Assembly: GCF_001431625.1 (NCBI RefSeq)
Contig: NZ_LLXT01000136.1
Location: forward strand, 1-64,000
DNA: 64,000 nt
Source: Stenotrophomonas geniculata ATCC 19374 = JCM 13324
Lineage (GTDB): Bacteria; Pseudomonadota; Gammaproteobacteria; Xanthomonadales; Xanthomonadaceae
Direction of reading: 5' to 3'
This document shows positions 43,606 through 52,515 of this stretch, in pieces (within the stretch, counting starts at the first letter, position 1; each line of letters begins with the position of its first letter). A program made the position numbers and the translations under genes. The notes under the pieces were generated by a model. The model searched no databases, was not told the DNA's origin, and saw nothing but the letters and a program-made list of their open reading frames with translations.

Positions 43606-44781
43606 TTAGAAGTCGTACTGCAGGCGTCCGGTGACCGCGCGCGTGCGGTCCACCGTCACCCCGGCCAAGCGGTCGCGGTTGCGGCTTTCGATCACGTTGA
43701 GCATGAAGCGCAGGTTGTCGCGCAGGTACCAGTTGCCACCCAGCGTCCAGGCGTCGGTGCTGCCACGGCGCAGGTCCGGCGCACCATCGAGATGCTGCGC
43801 ACCCCACATCTGGTCGTAGCGCAGCGCTACTTCGAAGGCACCGGCCTTGTGGCGGATGTCCTTCACCCGCGCAAAGCGGCCGGTCTTGCGGTCGTAGGCG
43901 CGGCTTTCGCCGGTAATGAACCAGCTGACCATGCCGTAGGCGGCCATCACGTCGCCACGCTGCGCACCGTCATCGAAGGTGGCGCCACTGAACTCGCCCT
44001 GCCACGACAGCGGGCCGCGCACCTGCGCGTATTCCAGCGACCACTTGTTGACGTCGGTATCGCGGCCGGCGGAGAAGTCGACAAGGGTCAGGCGGCTTTC
44101 ATCGGACAGGTGGCCGGCCGGGCGTGGTCGGATCTTCAGGCCCGGAACGCCGTTCGCGCCGGGGTTGTCATAGGCCTCGCGGGCCAGCGACAAGCCCAGG
44201 TGCAGCACGTCGCCATCGGCGGGCGAGGGCGCCCAGGTGACACGGCCACCGGCAGCACGCCCTTTCACCTGCCAGGCGTCGATGCTTTCCAGGCTGTAGA
44301 TGCTGGCGGCCCAGGTGAAGTCACCCGGATTGGCCTGCCACGACGCGCCCAGGCGGTACAGCGGCGCCAGCGTGGTGCCGGCATTGCCGCGCTCCAGGAA
44401 GCTGCCGTAGTTGGAGCTGGTGCGGTCATCCAGCGAGAAGTACTGCTTGAACTGGCCGACGGTCAGCTTGCCGGCCTTGCCGAAGCTGCGCGCCAGGTAC
44501 ACGTCCTTGGCCTCGACGCGGTCGCCGGAGAAATCGGCCTCCAGCTTGTAGTCGACCACGAAGAACTTGCCGGATACGTCAACCCACGCGCGGCGGATTT
44601 CGGTGTCGTCCTTGTTCGGGGTGCCGCGGTTGTCGTTGTCGAAGGTAGCGAAGTCCAGATGCAGGCGGCCACCCAGGGTGGCGGTGACCGGACGGTCGTC
44701 TTCGGCAGCGAAGGCCGGCGCCGACAGGACAGCCAGCGCCATCATGGCGGCAGGACGCCGCCAGGCAAACGTGAATTCCAC
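43606..44781 (-). CDS. OprO/OprP-type porin
   Basis: Outer-membrane channel of the phosphate-selective porin O/P family, 391 aa with signal peptide (RRPAAMMALAVLSAPAFA). Barrel features include AWVDVSGKFFVVDYKLEADF, SFGKAGKLTVGQFKQYFSLDD, SSNYGSFLERG, MVSWFITGESRAY, and the terminal RLQYDF. The start is taken as GTG 44781 because GGGAGGG lies at ideal distance and the signal peptide then fits. First gene of the citrate operon, so citrate (or another anion) entry is more likely than phosphate. Confidence 0.92.
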   Translation of the reverse strand: MEFTFAWRRPAAMMALAVLSAPAFAAEDDRPVTATLGGRLHLDFATFDNDNRGTPNKDDTEIRRAWVDVSGKFFVVDYKLEADFSGDRVEAKDVYLARSFGKAGKLTVGQFKQYFSLDDRTSSNYGSFLERGNAGTTLAPLYRLGASWQANPGDFTWAASIYSLESIDAWQVKGRAAGGRVTWAPSPADGDVLHLGLSLAREAYDNPGANGVPGLKIRPRPAGHLSDESRLTLVDFSAGRDTDVNKWSLEYAQVRGPLSWQGEFSGATFDDGAQRGDVMAAYGMVSWFITGESRAYDRKTGRFARVKDIRHKAGAFEVALRYDQMWGAQHLDGAPDLRRGSTDAWTLGGNWYLRDNLRFMLNVIESRNRDRLAGVTVDRTRAVTGRLQYDF

Positions 44782-44987
44782 AAACCCTCCCAGGTGCGCG
44801 CCAGGCGCGCGGCAATCGTGGGCACCGGACGGTGCGCGGCCGCAGTCTGGGTCGGGCAAGCTGTCATGGTCCTGTCAACGGATTGTGCGGTGCAGCGTAA
44901 AGCGGCTCGCTGCTGCTTCCTGGCAGGGCCCGGCGAGCGCGGCAGCGGCATGCGGTAGCATTCGTTTCCCCTCCCACCCTCGTGCCC
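44782..44987. promoter_or_regulatory. Divergent promoter region, citrate porin / tctD
   Basis: 206 bp between the GTG of the porin and the ATG of tctD. TAGCAT at 44955-44960 could be a -10 for tctD. No clear palindrome was found. TctD would be expected to bind here to activate the porin-citrate transporter operon. Confidence 0.5.
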
Positions 44988-45677
44988 ATGCGCCTGCTGC
45001 TGGTCGAAGACAACCCGGATCTGGCCGATGCGATCATCCGCCGCATGCGCCGCAGTGGGCACGCCGTGGACTGGCAGGCCGATGGCCTGGCCGCCGCCAG
45101 CGTGCTGCGCTACCAGAGCTTCGACCTGGTGGTGCTGGACATCGGCCTGCCCAAGCTCGATGGCCTGCGCGTGCTGGCCGGCATGCGCGAGCGTGGCGAC
45201 AGCACGCCGGTGCTGATGCTGACCGCACGCGATGGCATCGAAGACCGCGTGCAGGCGCTGGATGTCGGCGCCGACGACTACCTGGGCAAGCCGTTCGATT
45301 TCCGCGAATTCGAAGCGCGCTGCCGCGTGCTGCTGCGTCGTGCACGAGGCCAGGCCAGCGAAGTGGTGCAGATCGGCGGCTTCCAGTTCGATAATGCCGC
45401 GCATCGGGTCAGTCTCGACGGCGAGCCTATCGAGCTACCCAACCGCGAGTACCGGCTGCTGGAGATTCTGGTCGGCCGCCTCGGTCAGGTGGTCGGCAAG
45501 GACGAGATCGGCAACGGCCTGTTCGGCTTCGACGACGAAGCCGGCCCGAATGCGATCGAGCTGTACGTCGGTCGCCTGCGGAGAAAGCTGGCCGGCGCAC
45601 CGCTGCGCATCACCACGGTGCGCGGTGTCGGCTACCTGCTGGAAGCCAGCGATGGCAGCGCCGACGCCGATGGCTGA
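44988..45677 (+). CDS. tctD: OmpR/PhoB-family response regulator (TctD-like)
   Basis: 229 aa. Receiver: acidic pocket at Glu7/Asp8 (LLLVEDNPD), phospho-acceptor Asp51 (LVVLDIGLP), switch Thr in LMLTARD, and Lys in LGKPF. C-terminal winged helix ~125-225 (VSLDGEPIELPNREYRLLEIL, ELYVGRLRRKL, ITTVRGVGYLLE). Sequence type and neighbourhood fit TctD, the activator of tricarboxylate uptake. An in-frame GTG at 44982 is a less likely start. It overlaps the kinase gene by eight bases. Confidence 0.88.
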   Translation: MRLLLVEDNPDLADAIIRRMRRSGHAVDWQADGLAAASVLRYQSFDLVVLDIGLPKLDGLRVLAGMRERGDSTPVLMLTARDGIEDRVQALDVGADDYLGKPFDFREFEARCRVLLRRARGQASEVVQIGGFQFDNAAHRVSLDGEPIELPNREYRLLEILVGRLGQVVGKDEIGNGLFGFDDEAGPNAIELYVGRLRRKLAGAPLRITTVRGVGYLLEASDGSADADG

Positions 45678-47061
45678 CGCACGCGCTGCGAACGCGGCGC
45701 CAGGTTCGCTGCGGCGAACGCTGCTGCTCTACCTCGGTGCGCTGCTGGCGGTGTTCGCGGTGGCGCTGCTGTTCGCCGCGCGCGACTATGGCCAGCGCGC
45801 GGCAAACCGTTCCTACGATCACCTGCTGGTGTCTTCGGCGCTGTCCATCGCCGATTCGGTGGCGCTGGTCGACGGCCAGTGGCAGGTCGATCTTCCCTAT
45901 GCGGCGCTGGACCTGCTGGCGATGGCCCCGGAAGACCGCGTGTTCTATCGGGTGGCCGACAGCCGCGGCAACCTGATCACAGGTTATGGCGATCTGCCGT
46001 CGCCGCCGCGCCGTCCGGGCACGCAGCCGCAGCTGTTTGATGCGGCGTACAGCGGCGAGACCGTACGCTTCGTAGTGGTCAGCCGCAGTTTCGCCGCGGC
46101 CTCGGCGCAGGGCGAGGTGCAGGTGCAGGTGGGCCAGACCCGGCGTGCGCGCGAAGCCGTCGCGCAGGACATGGTCAATCGCGCACTGCTGGCGATCGGC
46201 GTGCTGTCCGGCCTGCTGCTGGCGCTGGTGGCGTTTGGCGTGCACCGCGCGTTCCGCCCACTGGTGCGGGTGGAACGCGAGCTGTCGCGCCGCGAACCGT
46301 CCGACCTGAAGCCCCTCGACGCGCGCGTGCCGCGCGAGATGGACCAGATGGTGGCGGCGTTGAACCGCTTCATGGAACGCCTGTCCAGCAGCAACGAGAC
46401 ACTGCGCGCATTCATGGCCGAGGCCGCGCACCAGATGCGCACGCCGTTGGCCGCGCTGCGTGCGCAGGCGCAGCTTGCGCTGGACGACGACGACCCCGAA
46501 GACATGCGGCGCAGCCTGCTGGCGATCGAACGCAATGCCACCCACATGAGCCGGTTGCTGAACCAGCTGCTCAGCGATGCCAGCGTGATCCATCGCTCGC
46601 ACCTGCAGCGCTTTGCGGCGGTGGACCTGGCCGAGACCGTCCACCAGGCCCTGCATGAAGCCCTGCCGCAGGCCGGCCCGGCACCGCGCGTGCAACTTGC
46701 GATGACCGCCGAGCCGGTGCAGGTGCACGGCGACGCGCTGCTGCTGCGCGAGGCGATCAAGAACCTGGTCGACAACGCATTGAAGTACGGCGGCGAGGGC
46801 CCGTTGCAGATCGCGCTGACCGTGGAAGGCGGTCAGGCGGTGCTGACCATTGCCGACCATGGCGCAGGCATCGCACCCGCTGATGCCGAACGCGTGTTCG
46901 AGCGCTTCGCCCGTGGCGAAAGCGCGCCGTCCGGCGGCGCCGGGCTGGGCCTGGCCATCGTCAAGCGCGTGGTCGACAGCCATGGCGGCCGCATCGACCT
47001 CAGCAACCGCCCGCAGGGCGGGCTGATCGCCACCATCCGCCTGCCACGGAGCAGTCCATGA
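45670..47061 (+). CDS. tctE: Sensor histidine kinase (TctE-like)
   Basis: 463 aa inner-membrane kinase. TM1 ~16-36 (LLLYLGALLAVFAVALLFAA), periplasmic sensor ~40-170 of the 2CSK_N type, TM2 ~172-192 (ALLAIGVLSGLLLALVAFG), HAMP-like linker. HisKA with His254 in EAAHQMRTPLAALRAQAQLAL. ATPase boxes NLVDNALKYG (N), DHGAGIAP (G1), and GAGLGLAIVKR (G2). Forms an operon with tctD, overlapping it, and its stop overlaps the start of the binding-protein gene (ATGA). Probably senses citrate or a related acid directly or through that protein. Confidence 0.9.
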   Translation: MADARAANAAPGSLRRTLLLYLGALLAVFAVALLFAARDYGQRAANRSYDHLLVSSALSIADSVALVDGQWQVDLPYAALDLLAMAPEDRVFYRVADSRGNLITGYGDLPSPPRRPGTQPQLFDAAYSGETVRFVVVSRSFAAASAQGEVQVQVGQTRRAREAVAQDMVNRALLAIGVLSGLLLALVAFGVHRAFRPLVRVERELSRREPSDLKPLDARVPREMDQMVAALNRFMERLSSSNETLRAFMAEAAHQMRTPLAALRAQAQLALDDDDPEDMRRSLLAIERNATHMSRLLNQLLSDASVIHRSHLQRFAAVDLAETVHQALHEALPQAGPAPRVQLAMTAEPVQVHGDALLLREAIKNLVDNALKYGGEGPLQIALTVEGGQAVLTIADHGAGIAPADAERVFERFARGESAPSGGAGLGLAIVKRVVDSHGGRIDLSNRPQGGLIATIRLPRSSP

Positions 47062-48113
47062 TCCGCCTGTTCGCTGCTGCCGTTGCCTTGCTGCTGGCTC
47101 TGCCGGTACTGGCCGCGCCCGGCGACGTACGCCGTTTCCCGGCCCAGGCAAAGGCCACTGCGCAGCTGCGCATCCACGGCACCACCGACATCGAAGTGTT
47201 CGCGGTGGTGATCGCCGATTACCAGCGGCTGCATCCCGGCACCGAGGTGGTGTACGAGGACATCATCACCCAGGACCTGTACGCGCGTTACCTGCACGAC
47301 CGCGGCGGGCCGGCATCGCCGGACCTGCTGATCTCCAGCGGCATGGATCTGCAGACCAAGCTGGTCAACGATGGCCACGCGCTGCCACACCGTTCGGCGC
47401 AGACCGCTGCACTGCCGGCCTGGGCACAGTGGCGCAACGAGGCCTTCGGCATCAGCTACGAGCCGGTGGTGATGGTCTACAACACCCGCATGTTGCCGGC
47501 CGCGAAGGTGCCGCACACGCGTCGGCAGCTGCTGGACCGGCTGCGCGCCGAGGGAGCACCGCTGCGCGGCAGGGTCGGCACCTATGACATCGAGCGCAGC
47601 AGCGTCGGCTACCTGCTGTCTACCCAGGATGCGCAGCGTGGCAGCATCGCCGGTGCGTTGCTGGGCGCGCTGGGCGACAACGACGTGGTGCGCGAGGAGC
47701 GCACCGGCGTGCTGCTGGACAAGGTGGCCAGCGGACAGCTGTCGCTGGTCTACAACGTGCTCGGCTCCTACGCGCAGGCGCGCGTTGATGCCGGCGCGCC
47801 GCTGGGCATTGTGGAGCCCGAGGACTACACGCTGGTGGTGCTGCGCACCGCAGTGATTCCGCGCACCGGCCCGCACCCGGAAGAAGCCCGGCGCTTCCTC
47901 GACTACCTGCTGTCGCCACGCGGCCAGCAGGTGCTGTCGCGCGAGGCACGGCTGATGCCGATCGTGACCGGCAACGCGCGCGGCGATGATGCGCCGGGCC
48001 GCAGCCGCCGCCCGATCCAGCTGGGTCCGGGCCTGCTGGTGTATCTGGACGCGCTCAAGCGCCGCCAGTTCCTCGATGCCTGGCGCAGCAGCGTGGAGCC
48101 GGCAGGGCGCTGA
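47058..48113 (+). CDS. Periplasmic substrate-binding protein coupled to TctE
   Basis: 351 aa, signal peptide LFAAAVALLLALPVLA (cleaved near 19). ABC-type solute-binding fold of the iron(III)/FutA-AfuA type: LRIHGTTDIEVFAVVIADYQ, VVYEDIITQDLYARYL, ISYEPVVMVYNTRML, and EARRFLDYLLSPRGQQVLS. No permease or ATPase gene is present, so it is unlikely to serve an importer encoded here. The four-base overlap with the kinase gene suggests it feeds ligand information to TctE, comparable to PgtC in phosphoglycerate sensing. That role is inference. Confidence 0.87.
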   Translation: MIRLFAAAVALLLALPVLAAPGDVRRFPAQAKATAQLRIHGTTDIEVFAVVIADYQRLHPGTEVVYEDIITQDLYARYLHDRGGPASPDLLISSGMDLQTKLVNDGHALPHRSAQTAALPAWAQWRNEAFGISYEPVVMVYNTRMLPAAKVPHTRRQLLDRLRAEGAPLRGRVGTYDIERSSVGYLLSTQDAQRGSIAGALLGALGDNDVVREERTGVLLDKVASGQLSLVYNVLGSYAQARVDAGAPLGIVEPEDYTLVVLRTAVIPRTGPHPEEARRFLDYLLSPRGQQVLSREARLMPIVTGNARGDDAPGRSRRPIQLGPGLLVYLDALKRRQFLDAWRSSVEPAGR

Positions 48114-48129
48114 GGCTCCGGCCTGCCCG

Positions 48130-48135
48130 TACAAT
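48130..48135 (+). promoter_or_regulatory. -10 box TACAAT of the LuxR-type regulator
   Basis: TACAAT ends six bases before ATG 48142. No ribosome site, so transcription probably starts at the ATG (leaderless). Confidence 0.5.
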
Positions 48136-48141
48136 GGCCGC

Positions 48142-48798
48142 ATGAGCGAATACACCATCCTGATCGCCGATGACCACCCGCTGCTGCGTTCGGCGGTGGT
48201 GCAGTCATTGCGGCAGAGCCTGCCGCTGGCGCAGGTGCGCGAGGTCGCCAGCGCCGAGGCATTGGCCGAAGCACTTGACGCACATCCGGATGTGGACCTG
48301 GTGCTGCTCGACCTGACCATGCCAGGCGCGCACGGTTTTTCCGCGCTGCTGCACGTGCGTGGCTCGCATCCGGACATCCCGGTGGTGATCCTCTCGTCCA
48401 ACGACCATCCGCGGGTGATCCGCCGTGCCCAGCAGTTCGGCGCGGCCGGGTTCATCCCGAAGTCGGCCCCGGCCGAGACCATCGGCGAGGCCGTGCAGGC
48501 GGTGCTCGATGGTGGCCTGTGGTTCCCGGCGATGGCCGCCGAACGCTCCGAGGCCGACGCACTGCTGGCCAGCCGCCTGGCCCAGCTGACCCCGCAGCAG
48601 TTCCGCGTGCTGCTGTGCCTGGCCGATGGCCTGCTGAACAAGCAGATCGCCTACGAGCTGGGTCTGGCCGAGAACACGGTGAAGGTGCACGTCACTGCAA
48701 TCCTGAAGAAGCTTGAATGCCATAGCCGCACGCAGGCGGCGGTGCTGGTGAAGGCGCTGGAGCCGGAGGGCGACGCGCGGGCAGGGATGGACGGCTGA
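48142..48798 (+). CDS. NarL/LuxR-family response regulator
   Basis: 218 aa. Receiver with Asp10/Asp11 (IADDHPLLR), phospho-acceptor Asp57 (LVLLDLTMPG), Ser/Thr switch (VILSSND), and Lys in FIPKSAP. HTH ~150-210: LTPQQFRVLLCLADGLLNKQIAYELGLAENTVKVHVTAILKKL-type LuxR motif. Regulators of this type pair with hybrid kinases having an HDLLQPL histidine box, such as the one at 49801-52449, of which it is the likely partner. Target candidates are the porin and dctA genes beyond the kinase. Confidence 0.92.
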   Translation: MSEYTILIADDHPLLRSAVVQSLRQSLPLAQVREVASAEALAEALDAHPDVDLVLLDLTMPGAHGFSALLHVRGSHPDIPVVILSSNDHPRVIRRAQQFGAAGFIPKSAPAETIGEAVQAVLDGGLWFPAMAAERSEADALLASRLAQLTPQQFRVLLCLADGLLNKQIAYELGLAENTVKVHVTAILKKLECHSRTQAAVLVKALEPEGDARAGMDG

Positions 48799-48882
48799 CC
48801 TGGGCAGGGCACTTGGCTCCCGGCGAGAGCATTCTGAGCTGCTCGAAACAACTGCGCAAACGCGAAAATGGAGTCTGGCGCG

Positions 48883-49527
48883 TCAGTTGCCGCTGATCGA
48901 ACTCATCTCCGGGTCGGTCGAGAAGATGAACCTGTTCTCGTATCCCATCCAGTAATGCTCAGACGCTTCGGCATAGCTGTAAGTGGGAGAGGATGCATCT
49001 GACGCAAACCTGCGACCCCACGCCTCATGATCCGCGCTGCTTCGGGTCCGGGCGATACCGATGCAGATGCTAAGGCCACACGAAAAGCGTTCAAGTACAC
49101 CTTCTTGACCCATTGCACGTTCAAGTGATGATCGATAGTGCCGGGTCAGGTCCTGCGCCTCGGGGCTGGAAGCCGCATCCTGTGTAATGCGGTTGATCGC
49201 ATCCGACATGTTTCTGCTTGACTGCAGGAGGTCCTCGGCGGCCAGGATCGAGATGCCGTCCTTGAACATGAGTGCGGATTCTGACCGAAGCAGCGCGAGC
49301 GACGATGCTGCGCGATGCGTGGACGCTGTCGGAACGCCGGGGTTCGGTGAGGTGTCCGCGTTCGATATGGCTGGAGAAACCTGTGCTTCTGTCGCGGCCC
49401 TCCTGAGGCTGACGTCCGGATCTGGTGTGCTGTCAGCGATGCATCCCGCGCAGCACAGGCAGAAGAGCATTGCTGTGATTCGATGGAGGTATCGGAGGGG
49501 GACGATGGATAGGTGATGGCAGGGCAT
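48883..49527 (-). CDS. Probable lipoprotein of unknown function
   Basis: 214 aa. N-terminal hydrophobic stretch MLFCLCCAGC could be a lipoprotein signal with Cys at ~29 (atypical CAG-C lipobox). A Ser/Thr/Pro-rich linker follows, then a helical region (ALLRSESALMFKDGISILAAEDLLQSS) and a C-terminal part with CGLSICIGIARTRSSADHEAWGRRFASD. No family recognised. ATG 49527 has an AAGGA ribosome site. ATG 49470 is an alternative. The gene and the spacer behind it are clearly less GC-rich than the neighbours and split a response regulator from its presumed kinase, suggesting later insertion. Confidence 0.7.
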   Translation of the reverse strand: MPCHHLSIVPLRYLHRITAMLFCLCCAGCIADSTPDPDVSLRRAATEAQVSPAISNADTSPNPGVPTASTHRAASSLALLRSESALMFKDGISILAAEDLLQSSRNMSDAINRITQDAASSPEAQDLTRHYRSSLERAMGQEGVLERFSCGLSICIGIARTRSSADHEAWGRRFASDASSPTYSYAEASEHYWMGYENRFIFSTDPEMSSISGN

Positions 49528-49800
49528 GCTGGATCCTTGGCCGTAGGCTGTGGCTGTCTTCAGTACGATCCGCCGATCAGCCGAACGTTGAAATCTACTG
49601 ATCCTCAGCAGCGCCGGTCAGTCAGGAGACTGCTCTCTCTCCACTCGGAATTTCTCCATGCTCTACGCAATGACGCGGCGCATCCATTTCCTTCTTGGCC
49701 ATGGCTGTCGCGCGAAGAGGTTTGGGGATTCGGTACGGAATCAACGAGGAGCAACGCCAGCCGTGCGCCGGCAACGCGACGCCCGCGTGGCGGAGCCGTC
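49528..49800. other. Spacer without a recognisable gene
   Basis: 273 bp between the lipoprotein start and the hybrid-kinase stop. Relatively AT-rich for this window. It probably contains the lipoprotein promoter. No convincing ORF, palindrome or repeat was seen. Confidence 0.5.
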
Positions 49801-52449
49801 CTACCCGCGATGCCGCAACAGCATCTGCGTCATCAATGCCCGCAACGCGGGCGGCCGCACCGGCTTGAGCAGGAAGCCCCAGCCGTTCTCGGCAGCATGC
49901 GCTTTCAGTGCCTCGTCACGCTCGGCGGTCACCAGGATCACCGGCGGGCGCGCCTTCCACAGCGTGCACAGCGTTTCATACAGGTCCGGTCCGTGCCATT
50001 GCCCCATGCGCACGTCCAGCAGCAGCAACTGCGGTGCGTTCAATGCACTGGCGATTTCCAGTGCCCCCTGCGGACCGTCGGCAAGTTCCACCTGGCAACC
50101 CCAGCGCTCCAGCAGCGCACGGGTCGCCGCACAGACGTGTGGATCATCGTCGATGCTCCACACCCGGCACTTTCGCAGTGAGCTGTCGTCGGAGGGTTCG
50201 CTTGCGATGACCGGCGCTGCGGCAGGTGCGATCACATCGTCGGCGCGCCCGAGTACTACGCTCACGGCGAAGACGCTGCCCTTGCCCAGTGTAGAGCGCA
50301 GGCTGATGCGGTGGCCGAGCAGGCGGCCGATGCGTTCGACGATGGCCAGGCCCAGGCCGGCGCCACGTTCCTGTTCCACGCCGTCGTTCAGCCGGCGGAA
50401 CTCCTCGAAAATCTCACCCTGCAGGCTTTCCGGAATGCCCGGGCCTTGGTCATGCACTTCGATGCGCAGTTGATCGCCTGCACGCCGGCAGCCGATCAGC
50501 ACGCGCCCACGTGGGGTGTAGCGCAACGCGTTGGACAGAAAATTCTGCAGGATCCGCCGCAGCAGGGCTTCGTCGCTGACCACCACTGCGCGGGTATCCA
50601 CCCAGTCAAGCTGCAGGCCACGGCTCTGGGCGGCGATGCCGAACTCGCGCGCCAGCGTCTCCAGCAGCGGAGAAAGTGCGAACGTGCGTACGCGGATCTG
50701 CAACGATCCTGATTCCAGTCGCGAGATATCCAGCAGGCTGTTGAGGATCGCGTCCTGCGCGGCCAGCGCAGCGTCGATGTGGTCGCTGGTCTGCTGCTGC
50801 GCCGGATCACTCAGTTTGCCGCGCAGCACCGAGACGAACATGCGTGCAGCGTTGAGTGGCTGCAGCAGGTCGTGCACGGCCGAGGCGACGAAGCGGGTCT
50901 TGTAGCGGTTGGCCTGTTCGGCTTCGCGGCGTGCTTCGTCCAGGTCACGGGTGCGCTCGGCGATGCGGTGCTCCAGCGCATCGGCCAGCGAACGCAGTTC
51001 GCGCGCGGCGTTCTTGTAGCTGGTGATGTCGGCATAGCTGGTGACGAAACCGCCGTCGGGCAGCGGATTGCCACGGATCTCCAGCACCGTGCCGTCGTCC
51101 TTCTCGCTTTCGCGCATGTGCGGGCGACCGCTGCGCAGGTGGTTCAGGCGACGCTCGATGGCCTCGTCCACCGGGCCGGGACCGAGCAGGCCACGGCGTG
51201 CATTGAAACGGAACAGTTCCTCGATCGGCCGGCCGACGCGAACCAGGTCTGCCGGGAACCGGAACAGTTCCAGATAGCGCGCATTCCATGCCACCAGCCG
51301 CAGCTCGCGGTCGATCACCACCACGCCCTGCGGCAGATGCGCCAGGCTGCGGCTGAGGCCGCTGTCAGCGTCAGTTGCGGCCTGCAGCAGGCCATCCTGT
51401 GCGGTGCGCAGTTCCTGTGCATGCTGCTTGAGCAGGGTTTCGAGTTCGCGGCGGCTGCGCAGGCGGTGTTTGGCCAGGCGCCGGCGCTGCTGAACGAACA
51501 GCACCAGGAAGCCCAGCGCCAGCCATGCAGCGCCACCGGTGAGTGCCGCGGCGCGGCCGGCGCCGGTGGCGGCACTGGCATCGTGCAGCAGGTGCAGGTT
51601 CCAGCCTTCGGCGGGCAGTGGCAGGCTCTGCCACAGCATCGGCTGCGGCAACGTCGGGTCCAGCAGGCGCACCATGCGGCCGCCATCGGCCAGCACGTCT
51701 TCGGTACGCGCACGCAGTGGTTGCAATGCGCGGTCGGCGTACTGGCGGGCATCGAGCATCTCGCGGCGCTCGTCGGCGCCCAGCGGGCGCAGCAGCCGGT
51801 AGCGCCAGCTGTCACGGTTGGCCAGGAACACCACGTCGTGGTCGTCGCTGGCCAGCACCACATCGGGGCTGCTCAACCATTCCTGTTCCAGCGCCGACAG
51901 CTCGACCTTGATCACCACCACGCCCAGCCGCTGGCCGTCTTCCTCGATGGCCTGCGACAGGTAGTAACCGGGCACGCCGGTGGTCATGCCGATGCCGTAG
52001 AAGCGGCCGCGGCCCTGCGCCAGTGCCTGGCGGTAGTAAGGGCGGTAGCTGTAGTTCTCGCCGACATTGGTGGTCGGCTGGTCCCAGTTGCTGGCTGCCA
52101 CTGCCACGCCGTCGTGGCCCACCAGGGTCAGGGTCGAGGCGCGGGTGACTTCATTGGCGCGTTGCAGCTTGAGGTTCAGCCGCTGCCGTTCGGCAGGCGA
52201 GGGCGGTACGCGCAGGGCGTGCAGGAGATCCGGATCCAGTGCCAGCACCTGCGGCAACGTGCCGAAGCGGTCTATGCGCTGCTGCAGGCCCTGTCCATAC
52301 AGCTGCAGCTGGCGTTGCACCTGGCTGCTTTCCTCGCCGAGGGCGCGCCGCCAGGCGTAGTGGCCGGCGGCGACGGCGCACGGCACGGTGCCACCGACCA
52401 TCACCAGGATGGTCAGCAACAGCATGCGGTGGCGGCTGAGCCAGTACAT
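49801..52449 (-). CDS. Hybrid sensor histidine kinase with DctB-like sensor domain
   Basis: 882 aa. TM1 ~9-29, periplasmic double-Cache-like sensor ~30-300 containing RPYYRQALAQGRGRFYGIG and GVPGYYLSQAI, the C4-dicarboxylate-binding pattern of DctB. TM2 ~301-320. PAS domain ~370-480 (GVVVIDRELRLVAWNARYLELF). HisKA with His526 (SAVHDLLQPLNAARMF). ATPase with NFLSNALRYTP and GAGLGLAIVERIGRLLG. C-terminal receiver from ~765 (RVWSIDDDPHV, LLLLDVRMGQWHG). It probably senses succinate, fumarate or malate and signals to the LuxR-type regulator at 48142. Confidence 0.92.
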   Translation of the reverse strand: MYWLSRHRMLLLTILVMVGGTVPCAVAAGHYAWRRALGEESSQVQRQLQLYGQGLQQRIDRFGTLPQVLALDPDLLHALRVPPSPAERQRLNLKLQRANEVTRASTLTLVGHDGVAVAASNWDQPTTNVGENYSYRPYYRQALAQGRGRFYGIGMTTGVPGYYLSQAIEEDGQRLGVVVIKVELSALEQEWLSSPDVVLASDDHDVVFLANRDSWRYRLLRPLGADERREMLDARQYADRALQPLRARTEDVLADGGRMVRLLDPTLPQPMLWQSLPLPAEGWNLHLLHDASAATGAGRAAALTGGAAWLALGFLVLFVQQRRRLAKHRLRSRRELETLLKQHAQELRTAQDGLLQAATDADSGLSRSLAHLPQGVVVIDRELRLVAWNARYLELFRFPADLVRVGRPIEELFRFNARRGLLGPGPVDEAIERRLNHLRSGRPHMRESEKDDGTVLEIRGNPLPDGGFVTSYADITSYKNAARELRSLADALEHRIAERTRDLDEARREAEQANRYKTRFVASAVHDLLQPLNAARMFVSVLRGKLSDPAQQQTSDHIDAALAAQDAILNSLLDISRLESGSLQIRVRTFALSPLLETLAREFGIAAQSRGLQLDWVDTRAVVVSDEALLRRILQNFLSNALRYTPRGRVLIGCRRAGDQLRIEVHDQGPGIPESLQGEIFEEFRRLNDGVEQERGAGLGLAIVERIGRLLGHRISLRSTLGKGSVFAVSVVLGRADDVIAPAAAPVIASEPSDDSSLRKCRVWSIDDDPHVCAATRALLERWGCQVELADGPQGALEIASALNAPQLLLLDVRMGQWHGPDLYETLCTLWKARPPVILVTAERDEALKAHAAENGWGFLLKPVRPPALRALMTQMLLRHRG

Positions 52450-52468
52450 GGCGGCAGTCTACGCAGGG

Positions 52469-52497
52469 CCGGCGGGCGTGGCGTGCACGCCCGCCGG
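52469..52497. terminator. Hairpin after the dicarboxylate porin gene
   Basis: CCGGCGGGCGTG (52469-52480), gcgtg, CACGCCCGCCGG (52486-52497). A 12-bp stem between the porin stop and the hybrid-kinase start, both on the minus strand. It would limit read-through from porin into kinase. Confidence 0.7.
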
Positions 52498-52515
52498 GAT
52501 CTGACGTGGAAGGGG

